This document shows, in pieces, positions 47,620-57,140 of a DNA stretch of 64,000 nt. The stretch's first letter is position 1; every line of letters begins with the position of its first letter. A program made the position numbers and the translations under genes. The DNA comes from Cornus controversa (lineage: Eukaryota > Streptophyta > Magnoliopsida > Cornales > Cornaceae). Below the pieces are notes generated by a model, which did not search any database, had not been told where the DNA came from, and worked only from the letters and a program-made list of their open reading frames with translations. Location: NCBI GenBank assembly GCA_026545225.1, contig CM048847.1, positions 9,914,501 through 9,978,500 on the forward strand. Reading direction: 5' to 3'.

Positions 47620-48443
47620 TCATAAACCCAGAACGTAACCAAATGGGACTAATTGTTGATCACCACTGTGATATGGATGACCCCACTGTTCACTGTCTGT
47701 TAGCAAATTAGACAAATTCATAAAAAATGGATCTTCAGTTTCCAGACCAATGAAAGAAGCATTCCCTTTTGGATTTACATAATTATCTAGTACGTTTAGA
47801 TCTAAGAGTTGATCTTGGTTGTATGACATGGTGTCTACATAGTTGGTTGGGTTCTGATTCAGTTGTGGCACCACGTTCCCATCTCCATACTAAACCCAGC
47901 ATTGATCTGGTGGTTTCAAAGATGAACTTCCATGGTCACATCCTAGTACTGAACCCGGTGTTGATCTTGTGGGTTCAAAGAAAAACTCCCTCCTAACACC
48001 CCATTAGGACTCGACATCTCGTTCACACCTCCCTTGGGTTAATATTGGGGTTGTGAAGATGAACCTTCCCCTCACATTAAATTAGGGTTTGCACTCATAG
48101 AGGCACTTGGAGAGCTCTAAGTTGCTGTCTGCTTGAAATATGCCAACTCAGCTTGTAGTCTGACATTCTGCTCTTCAATATATATTATTCTTGTTGTACA
48201 ACCCCAAATGGGATCAACAAGCCTAACATGGGCTTCATACTATATAGAGAAGGCTGATGTAGCCCGATCATCCATTTCAAGACTAAAAAGAATTCTCGAG
48301 AAGTTACTAGCACCATAAACTTGGTGAATGGGTTCAAAATGTTCCTCACCTAGCTGATGGATAAAGTAAAGCGCATACTCACAATCACAGCTACATCTCT
48401 TCCTCATGAACCTACAGGCACCACAAGAGGTAGCTCTAATCAT
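47620..48443 (-). pseudogene. LATERAL ORGAN BOUNDARIES (LBD/AS2) domain transcription factor, pseudogene
   Basis: From the minus-strand ATG at 48443 the product starts with the LOB-domain zinc-finger-like block: Cys7, Cys10, Cys17 and Cys21, spaced C-x2-C-x6-C-x3-C. The HQVYGASN start of the GAS block is at residues 40-47. After residue 67 a TAG (48240-48242) stops the frame exactly before the conserved YEAHVRLVDPIWGC block. The next 40 codons hold a leucine-zipper-like end (EEQNVRLQAELAYFKQ) before another TAG (48117-48119). Several more stops and a frame change precede a last open part (47620-47874) ending PFGYVLGL. LBD proteins are plant-specific nuclear DNA-binding regulators of organ boundaries. 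The copy has a promoter-like TATA box but cannot make the full domain. A misplaced intron cannot explain all the stops. Confidence 0.8.
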
Positions 48444-48547
48444 TCTCGATAATATCAGTTAGGAACAAACTATCCTGATGACAACTCACTAACTCTCCCA
48501 CTCTCTTTGTATTAGAGAGGAATGAGAAGTGGGCATGAAAATAGCCC

Positions 48548-48554
48548 TTTTATA
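48548..48554 (-). promoter_or_regulatory. TATA box upstream of the LBD pseudogene
   Basis: Minus strand CTATAAAAGGGC, about 105 bases before the ATG at 48443, with CT/GA-rich sequence between. A typical plant core promoter arrangement. Whether it is used is unknown. Confidence 0.5.
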
Positions 48555-48689
48555 GAATTGCAAGATTTCTGCAGAGAGAGAACTTTGATTGTGTGAAACC
48601 CATGATCGAAAATCTCGATTGTGCGAAATCAAGGAGCGGACAATATAATACCATGTGGTGAAGCGGGCCATTACACATACGAAATTAGG

Positions 48690-49140
48690 AGCTAACTAAT
48701 TAGTCTCACCAATATTTATACGACATGTCAGGATTGATATATGAAATTGGGAGCTAGCTAATAAGCAGTCTCACCAATATATATACGACATACTGGGATT
48801 GCCAATCTTACAAATATTTATTTTTGGGCATGTTGGGATTGCCATTGTTACAATTATTTTTGAGCCTGTTTAAGTTACCATTTATATAATTATTTTTGGA
48901 CATGTTTAAGTTACTTATGTATACAATTACTTAATTTAAGGCACGTTTAAATTGCCTATAGGTATGTAGTTGATTTCAGATATAGTTGAGTTGCTTGCTA
49001 GATTTTATATTTATAAAATGCTATAAATTTTATGGGTTGTACATAGTTTGGTAGATACATGTTTACATGCTAAATGTTTTGTGATAACATGATTATGTGG
49101 TTACATGTTTATTTATTTGTAAAATAGTTATAACATGTTA
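48690..49140 (+). repeat. Degenerate LTR-like repeats (GGCATGTTGGGATTGCC type)
   Basis: GACATGTCAGGATTG, GACATACTGGGATTGCC, GGCATGTTGGGATTGCC and later GCACGTTTAAATTGCC recur at about 40-80 bp. They resemble the minisatellite of the plus-strand LTR fragment at 45371. Probably a decayed relative of that LTR family. Confidence 0.4.
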
Positions 49141-49734
49141 AGTATTGTGAGTGTAACGCTTTGTATGTATGGAAAGAGAGAGTGACTATTACTGAAGAAA
49201 GTAATTTCCTTTATTGGTTAGTTTTGAGGACTTTGAGAAGAAATTTTCATTATGATGTATCAATGTCCACCTGGAAATCCTTTATAGAATTGTATAAGGG
49301 AGAAGCTATGTGTTGGTTCAATAATGGACTGGAAATAGGAAAATGATAGTGGAATAGGAATACAAGAGATATATATACATATATATCAGCAAAAAAAATT
49401 TGAAAAAAGCAGAAAGTTTGTCGAGTTGTCAAGAAAAAGAGACCATCACTTTTGGGGATTGTCGGCCGCACTTTTTGGAGTTGTTGACCGTGCTTTTCGG
49501 GGCTGTCAGATGGACATGAACCAGATCCATTATTTTCGTGGAATGCAGATGTATATATGTGTATCAATATACATAGAGGATCCTTGTTGCATTTTCTCTC
49601 CCTCATTTCGACAAAACCCTTAATCTTTCTTGTACCATCTCTATAGCATTCTAAATCTTCTAAATGATCCATAACACTTATCACGTGATCCAGACACGAA
49701 AATTCGATCCCCAAGTGATTATATTAACAAAGTA
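49141..49734. other. Unassigned stretch with a short 22-bp repeat
   Basis: Both strands have open frames here, but I recognise no family and the composition is not convincingly coding. Three 22-bp units (49448-49513) are described among the findings. Confidence 0.3.
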
Positions 49735-51449
49735 AAAAAAATGAGATTCAAACTAAACATTCTCCATTCATATCCCAAAAGTCATACATAAGCCATATGT
49801 GGCAATTACATTTGAAATCTAAATACACCAACATAATTCAAATATAAATACAACATTTCAAGATAGTCCACATGTCACAAACTGGCATAGACATCTATCT
49901 ATATATCCAAAAGAAACATCTTCAAAATGAACATCAACATCCACCCGAGCCTCTCTTAGCCTTATCCCCCATGGGAGCTTTATTTGAAAAAGAGTTTGGG
50001 GGAAGGGGTGAGCATACAACTATGCTCAATTGGACTGATTCACCTGACTTTATCTTGACTCAGGCAGCCACGCATGAATGCACCATGAAATCTCTAAGTG
50101 ACTACATGTCATGCCTCAATGAATTTTCATACTCAAAACATTCATATTTTTGAAATCATGCATGATGTCTCACATTTCAATCATAAAGCAATTTATAAGG
50201 AATCACAAATTTCAATTAAACTCACACCACATATACCTGAAAATTACTTCAACTGGGGACTTCAAATTATCACAATTCCAATAGTAAGGGGCTTTTCAAA
50301 ACCACAAACTTTGCTTATGCTTGACAGGTTACTAACCTGACGGAAGCAAAATCTGCTTGGTCATGTTTTGGGCCTTGCACCCTAAGGCTCTGGGCCCTTC
50401 TTAATTCTCACACATGCACCAAAAATCATAAGTTCTCACATAACGCACTTTATCACATAAATGCACCAAAACTCAAGCTTGTCATAATTTTCACCAAATG
50501 CATAACATGTACCAAGTCAATGCATTTCACAACCCAACACATGCACATTCAATGCAACCGTATTCAACCCATGAAAATCTAAAGAAAATCTCATTTTTAT
50601 GCATTCACTCTACACATAGAATCAATTCTCACAAATGCCTCTCAAATGAACATCATTCATAATATGCATTCATAACAACACTAAACCATGCATAACATAT
50701 AAATTCCATATATACATATGCAAAAATCATATTTTCACAAAATCTCCAAAGTAAAGTTTCATGTCACAATTATGTGACCTATAAAATCAAAGCAAAACAA
50801 GGATTCAAACCCTTACCTCAAATCTCAATATTGGAAGCCAAGTTCCAAAAATTTCAACCCTTTTTATCTTGCCAAAATTGGACTTTGTTTGGTCCAATGC
50901 ATAGCCCTCGCCGAGTAGAGCAATCCACTTTACTTCGGCATTCACCAAATCCTAGTCCAAGACTTCTAAAATGAAGAGAGAAGGTAGAGAGAGGGAGAGG
51001 AAGAGGGAGAGTTAGAGAAATATATTTATGTGTATCTAATGGCTGGATCCTAGCTCCTAGATATTTATATCCTTTTGGGGTCCAAAATGACAAAAATGCC
51101 CTCGGGTCATTTAACGTACCCTCCCAACCTCCGTTTTCAATTTTGAAAGCGGTTATGACTTCAAAATCACTTCCTTAACTATCTAAACTTTTAGTTTGGT
51201 TCATAACTAAAACTTATACTTTTATATAAAAAAATTAGATTCTCGGGCCCAACTGGATCGCATCACGGGGCCCCGTTGACTCAAAAAGTCAAAATTTTCC
51301 AAATATTTTAAAAACTTTTTTGAAACCTCTATAAATCTTCCCAAACATGTTTCCCACATTTAAAACAGGTTAAACATAATTTAGAATGAATTTAGTGCAA
51401 AAAAGTTAATTAAAATGAAAATCAATCAAAATTGAATCTGGTCTCTACA
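49735..51449 (-). repeat. Minus-strand Tekay-type LTR, incomplete at its 3' end
   Basis: The minus-strand LTR start TGTAGAGACCAGATTC lies at 51449. It aligns with the solo LTR at 53342: GGAAACATGTTTGGGAAG, GACTTTTTGAGTCAACGGGG. The GTGCTCACCCC block is at about 49990-50020 (minus strand TGCTCACCCCTTCCCCC then ATAAAGCTCC). The expected last kilobase is not seen, so the left boundary is approximate. Confidence 0.65.
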
Positions 51450-51712
51450 TCCCCTCACATGTGGCCCTCCTTTGGTCCGACATGTGTTTCAAGTTTAATT
51501 ATTAAGGTGACAGTGAGGTTTGAACTCAATACCTTTGGCTCTGATACCATGTTAAGAACCATCTACTCTAAAAGCTTAAGCTTTTATCATGGTATCAGAG
51601 CATGCTCAGTAGCAGGTCCCGGGTTCGAATCTTGCAATCACCCTACCCTGATATATCACTCAAGAAAGGCCTATGCAAGTGCTCGACCAAAGTCTCACTT
51701 GAGGGGGCATGT
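51449..51712. mobile_element. Inverted-repeat element with head-to-head primer-site and B-box motifs
   Basis: An imperfect inverted repeat of about 110 bp per arm. The arms start CATCCCCTCACATGTGG on the left and end ACTTGAGGGGGCAT on the right. Near the centre GCTCTGATACCATG (51538-51551) and CATGGTATCAGAGC (51588-51601) are exact complements. They enclose the 16-bp palindrome AAAAGCTTAAGCTTTT (51570-51585). Each arm next carries a B-box-like motif: GTTCAAACC on the minus strand near 51517, and GGTTCGAATC at about 51621-51631. This looks like a small non-autonomous element, perhaps tRNA- or TRIM-derived. Its class is not established. Confidence 0.6.
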
Positions 51713-52591
51713 TAGGGGTTTAAATATTCAAGTTACAACTCGCTCTAACAACTTAATATTTTAGAGTAAATGGTGTTTACCATATGTAAATTCAAATGTA
51801 GTAATGATATATTATAATAAGCTCTGCCATAAATATTAACCTATGTTCCACATGATTGGATTTCAAAAGTAGAGCTAAAATGGTTCAAGTAAAACAAAAT
51901 TATGAATTTTGAAAAAAAGGAGCATTGACCATTCATGTAATATGCTGAGAATAACTAATTCTGTTAAGCAAGTGTAGGTATAGAAAAATTGCTGCTACAC
52001 TTAACAAAAATTTATCTAAAGAAAGCGATGCCTCTTTCTCATTCTTCACTCAGTCTTTAAATAATCTCATGAATACGATGATTGTGCCTTTAATTTCTCC
52101 GCCTGTTTTGATTTTACTTAAGAAATTCTGCCTACATTCATTGCAGGAATTTTGTGCTTAAATTTTGGTATTTAAGAAGGAGATTTTGGGTCTTTTCGTT
52201 TATTCACGTCAGATTCTTATGGGTGATATGGAAGGTGACGTGGGTGCCATATGTTATGTTAGTAACACGTGTCATCTAGCGATCTTTTCTTCTGCTACAC
52301 TTTGCCCCCAAAAATCCCTTTCAATTTAGCTAAAATTTGGAAGGGTTTTTCCACTATGGACGTTGCTTCATTTGTACCGCCAGATCGCGTTTGGGCTTCG
52401 TGCCTTTGGTGGCCGCCGTAATGTCACCTCCACATAAATGCCTATATTTATTCTTGCATTTCTAGATCATTGTAAATTTTGGGCAATTCAGTGGCTATCT
52501 TCTCATCTGTTGAGGTTAGTGTTTATTCCTTTCTCAATTACTATTGTTTCTCCTTTTCCCTTTATTTCAGAGGTATGGGTAAGATGAAAGG
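51713..52591 (+). other. Intergenic DNA, possibly a host promoter and 5' leader
   Basis: The first 400 bases are plain AT-rich DNA. From about 52220 there are promoter-like elements: GGTGACGTGGG, a G-box-like ACACGTGTCA, and a TATATTTA at about 52443. A possible 5' leader follows with a GT...AG intron (GAG|GTTAGT near 52517; TTTATTTCAG ending 52570) and an ATG at about 52575. The Athila element starts 17 bases later. Nothing proves that this is a gene. Confidence 0.3.
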
Positions 52592-52775
52592 TGATAAGTG
52601 TTCAATTCTATGCATTTGAACCCTCTTTATTACATACGTTAGTTCCATTTTTGCGTTTACCGAGATAGGTTTACGGTATTTTTGTGTTTTTGATGTTTTG
52701 CAGGTATTGGAGTAAATGGAGCAAAGTTGGAAGCTTTCTGCAGTCAAGAGAAGAAATCAGGAAATGCAGCCAAGG

Positions 52776-52891
52776 CATCTCGATCAATCGAGATGTTGAT
52801 TTCGATTAATCGAAATCTCGATTGATCGAGATCTCATTTCGATTGATCGAAATCTCGATCAATCGAGATTCAATATCGATCAATCGAAATT
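52776..52891. repeat. Cluster of six TCGAT-AT-CGA palindromes in the Athila LTR
   Basis: CATCTCGATCAATCGAGATG (52776-52795), TTTCGATTAATCGAAA (52800-52815) and four more units alternate CTCGAT/ATCGAG and TTCGAT/ATCGAA flanks. The units almost abut. Confidence 0.93.
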
Positions 52892-54536
52892 CTGCAGAGC
52901 CCACTTGGCCACTTGCTCACCTGCTCTCCCACTTGCAACAAAATCCCCCTTTTTGCACGACTTAGGGGGATTATCTGACTTGAACAAGACTTTTGGGGGC
53001 TTTCTTGATACAAGAGATATATATAATGATATATATATATATATGGTGGGCCCAAGGTTGAAAAAGAAGCCAAAAAAGCACACAAAAAGGGCCATATCTC
53101 TTATATATGAGGGAGCTCTCAAGCAACATCAGGAGGGAGAGAGACCTTCGGGAGAGGAAGAGAAAGAGCTGAACCAGACCAAGAAGCTTCATTCTTTTCA
53201 TCAATGGAAGGGTGCAAGGCAACCATGAGCAACTAACTCTTCTACTAGGGTGTTGGTTTCAACCCCTAGCCATGTAAACTTGTTCATCTTTGTAGCTCTT
53301 GGGATTTATAATTAAATGTTGATTATTTAGCCTAGTGATTATGTAGAGACCGTGACCAATTTTGGCCGGTTTTGCATTTTTCGCATTTTAAATTGCCTTA
53401 AATGCATTTTGAGTGGTGTTTAGCATGTTTCGAGTGTGAGGAACATGTTTGGGAAGTGTTTTTAAGGTTTTGGGAAGTTTTCGAGATAATTGGAGAAGTT
53501 TGACTTTTTGGTCAAACCGGGGCCCGGGATGCGACTTAAGTGGGCCCGGTAATCCGGAAAATTTCCAAAAATATTTACTTTTGAGAATGGATGAGATGAA
53601 ATATTTAGAGAGTAGAGGAAGTGATTTCGAGACTGTAGGAGTTTTCGGAATCGAAAAAGGAGTCCGGGAAGGTACGTTAAGTGGCCCGGGGGTATTTTGG
53701 TCTTTTTGCAAACCCTAGATATTTTAAATATCAGTGGCAGAGGTATTCAGCCATATCTCACGCCTCTTTCTCTCTCTAAAGCTCTCCATCTTCAAAGCTC
53801 TCCCTTCTCTCTACATTTCGGACCCGTTCGGCTTGGATTCAAGACTCGCCGAAGGAGGGAGATACGTAGGGGACGGCTAGGGCTTCCATTTGAACCGAAC
53901 AAAGTGGTGATTCGGCAAGGTAGACTCTGCTGGAAAATTGGTGAAGTGCTTGGAAGGCCTTCATTTTCGAGGTAGGGGTTCTTCTTCTCTTCTAATTGTC
54001 GATTCTAGGGTTTCGGGTGAAGAAGAGAGGTGTAGGTTGTGTTTCACATGCTTTAGGATGGTGAGAGGTGTAGAAAGTTGTGTTTTCTTCTTCTCTAGAG
54101 TCCTATCTTTTCACAATTGTGTATATTGTGTTGGTGGTAGCATGTGGGTTTGAAGTATGTGAGTGTAAGAAATTGATACATAGGTATTATGTGCTCAATT
54201 TGGTGTATATGTGGAAAAATGTGTACCAAGTGTCATATATGTGATTATATGTGGGAATGTGGTTGTTGAATGCATGTTTAGTTCTATGTGCTAAAATTAT
54301 GCATTGAATGTAGCATGAGTAAAATATGCTAATTTTGAAGTTGTATGCATATGAGATGATATATGCATGTGTTACACATATATGTGCTATATGTGGTATG
54401 TGGTGATGGAAAATATGCTTGTTACTTCTTTTTAGTATCAATGAGCATGATTTGTGCATGAAAGTAAAATGTCATGTGTTTATGCATTCATATTGCATAC
54501 GTGGGAAGTTGCGGGAAAAATGACGCAAAAGAGGTA

Positions 54537-54860
54537 CACGGGGCTTCGGAGTGGTCCAACCGTGTTGTGAAATGTGGTAAAATTATCCACTATGTATGGC
54601 CCTCGGAGTGGACCCGCCATACCAAGGCTTAATGCCTAGGATCGGAGTATGTCCAATACTAATGACCTTTCGGAGTTGTCCCGGTCATAGGATGATTATC
54701 GGAGAATGTCCATGAGTCGTGAGCCTCGGAGTTTCCCCCTCACTCTATGGCAATCATATATATTGCTATGGTAGAATGACCTTTCGGAGTTGTCCCGGTC
54801 ATTGGATGTTATCGGAGTTGTCCAAGGCTACATGATCCTCGGAGCGGACCAATCATGTAG
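54537..54860. repeat. Array of short hairpins with a constant loop
   Basis: Six clear units with perfect stems: CACGG/CCGTG (54537-54564), GTATGGC/GCCATAC (54594-54622), ATGACC/GGTCAT (54662-54688), GTGAG/CTCAC (54719-54743), ATGACC/GGTCAT (54776-54802), CTACATGAT/ATCATGTAG (54828-54860). A weaker unit is TTGGA/TCCAA (54802-54825). Loops share YTCGGAGTNGNCC. Stems differ yet stay complementary. Confidence 0.85.
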
Positions 54861-55575
54861 GGTATCGGATGAGGACCGAGAGAGAGAGCATTTACTCACT
54901 TTAATGCTTTTATGTTTGAACATGTTATACATGATTCGTGATATGTGCAATCCTCTTAAATTGCTATTATTGATGTGTTTGTGAGATTGTGGACGTGGCA
55001 TGTAGTGTATTCATATGCATTCCATGTAGGTCGTGTCGGGTCGGCACTTAGAAGGGTTGGGGAACCTTTACTGAGCCGCAGTGGTGCTCACCCCTTTATT
55101 ATAAACTCTTTTACAGATAAAGCGCCGATGACGGATGGGACATGAGTGTCCAAGTGGAGCTCTAGTGGTGGTTTTGCTATCTTTTGAGTTTTGATCATTT
55201 TTGTGGCTATCCATGCCGGCTTGTGGCATGTGACTTCCTTTTTAGTCGTGGTTGTACCTTGGACATATATACTTTTGATGTATGTATTGGATTATAAACT
55301 TGTTGGGTGTGAAAAGACAACGGTTTAATTTATGTAATGCCCATGGCGGCACTTGATTCATTTGATGATGTTTCCCTTATGAATGAATTGTGGTTGTGGA
55401 GGAAAATGATTCATTTTGATGTATAATTCAATTATGGATGTGATCTTGAGAGTTTGATTGATGTTAGAACCTTCCATTTATGTTCTTAATCATGTTTGAG
55501 GGGTTCTAGGATGATAGGATGTTGATTGGGCTTCAAATGAATCATATATATGGTTGTTGGAAGTCCCGGGTAGTG

Positions 55576-55822
55576 CATTTCGATCAATCGAAATGCCTAT
55601 TTCGATCAATCGAAACCCCCATTTCGATTGATCGAAATGGTTGCGAGATTTTATGTATTTTCAGGCCTTATTTCGATCAATCGAAGTCCCAATTTCGATT
55701 AATCGAAATAATGCAGGTCCAAGATACCGAGAGGGTGTTTGCTTCGATTGATGGGGTCAAAATTTCGATTAATCGAGATGCATTTCGATTGATCGAAATG
55801 CCAATTTCGATTGATCGAAATT
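55576..55822. repeat. Cluster of about nine TTTCGAT-ATCGAAA palindromes in the solo LTR
   Basis: It starts with CATTTCGATCAATCGAAATG (55576-55595). Further units lie near 55599, 55621, 55669, 55692, 55742, 55761, 55781 and 55803. Confidence 0.93.
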
Positions 55823-56867
55823 ACTATTCACAGCTTTTTCCAAAACTTCATTTTGACGTAATTTCTTCGTTCTAGATCGGAATTGAGCGTGGTTTTTTTT
55901 GAACTTGAGTATTTTTGGATTATCTATCCAATGGTGTAAGTCTCAGTTCCATATTCCAATCACAGAAATTTTTGAGGCTCGAAAGTGAGTGATTCTTAAA
56001 AGTGTGGGCGTGTAAATGTTCACTAAGGTGTGTTATTTGATGTAGGGCCCATGGGGGTTGGTTAAGATGGATTTGTGTGCATTCATATGCAAGAATTAGG
56101 TTAAGCTTCCGCAGGGAATAAGGGTAATGAGGGTCCATTGGGACTAATGGACGGGTTAACCTCCGGTTGCCCGGGAGACGGGGAATCGGGGCGTTACAGA
56201 TTATGTACACAAATACATCTCTTTTATATATTCATTTGATATGGAATTTATTCTTGTCTTAGAGTAGATTTTGTCACTTGAATGCACAATATTTTCATAT
56301 TCCACAAGAAGTGCAAATGATGGCTAGATAATGGTGTTTAAATGAATGTGTGATGTTAATTTGTATAGACCATGCCAAGACAAGGTAGTTTGGATGCATG
56401 TAGTGTTCACTTAGAGAGTAGAGTAATTAGGTAGTTAGTTGTTGAAGATGGATTATGATAGGTTAGCACACACATTGATCTTTTGATATGTCATTGAGGT
56501 CACAAGCCTAATGACATTGTTAGGCATTTAATTAATGAATCCCATGCTTGCTACACTTATGAACATGTGAATGGCTAGTGGTGGAAACCAACCCTAGTTC
56601 TCTCTCCCAACTTTAAACTCTTTACTTTTCTTGTCATTTCATTCATGCAATAGTTTTTAAACACAAAACCAAAAATCTGTTTTTAGAATTAAAGTAGAAT
56701 TAATCTTCCCGTAAGACAATTGCGACTAGTCCTCGTGGGATCGATACCCTCTATATAGAACCTTATCTACAAAGATTCGTGCTCTTGCGAGTGGTTAAAT
56801 TATATTTTGATAAAAAGGGCAAAAATTAAGCTTACAATATAATTTAGTTCCAACCACATCAAAATTT

Positions 56868-56885
56868 TGGCGCCGTTGCCGGGGA
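56868..56885 (+). other. Primer binding site of the Athila element, tRNA-Asp type
   Basis: TGGCGCCGTTGCCGGGGA, the standard Athila primer site, lies directly after the LTR. Confidence 0.95.
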
Positions 56886-57140
56886 TTACGGTTTTATTGT
56901 CGCCATTGGAAGATTAAATCTGGTTTAATTCTTAGGCTAGAAATTCTTTCATTCTTTTTGTATATATTTTGTCCTTATTTCTCAAATTTCTTGATTTTAG
57001 GTATACCACATAGCGGGCATCTAAGAGAAGTAAACTTGGAACCCTTTGTGAGTATAACGCCTAAAATTAGTAGTTTGAATTCATTCTTTTGTATATATTT
57101 GTTTATCTTGTATATTGAGGTGTTGTTCTATTGGTAATGC

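Larger units (their letters stand above)
53342..56198 (+). mobile_element. Tekay-type chromovirus solo LTR nested in the Athila LTR
   Basis: 2857 bp, TGTAGAGACCGTGACC to CGGGGCGTTACA, flanked by GATTA on both sides (53337-53341 and 56199-56203). No interior or second LTR is present. It shares the GTGCTCACCCC...ATAAAGCGCC block (55085-55125) with the other chromovirus LTRs. It is younger than the Athila insertion. It contains the hairpin array (54537-54860) and a palindrome cluster (55576-55822). Confidence 0.9.
52592..56861 (+). repeat. 5' LTR of the Athila element (contains a nested solo LTR)
   Basis: It starts TGATAAGTGTTC and ends near CACATCA. A palindrome cluster lies at 52776-52891. 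An AT run at about 53018-53043 is TATA-like. Confidence 0.85.

Noticed and set aside
49250-49714. Minus-strand frame of 154 codons
   Set aside because: No recognisable domain, low-complexity hydrophobic parts over AT repeats, and overlap with open frames on the other strand. Not supported as a gene.
51588-51640. tRNA-like gene (TGGTATCAGAGC ... GGTTCGAATC)
   Set aside because: No cloverleaf: the first motif is the primer-site complement of a tRNA 3' end, not an A box, and no acceptor stem could be formed.
52870-53228. Overlapping frames on both strands near the start of the Athila LTR
   Set aside because: LTR leader sequence. Frames exist on both strands without domains.
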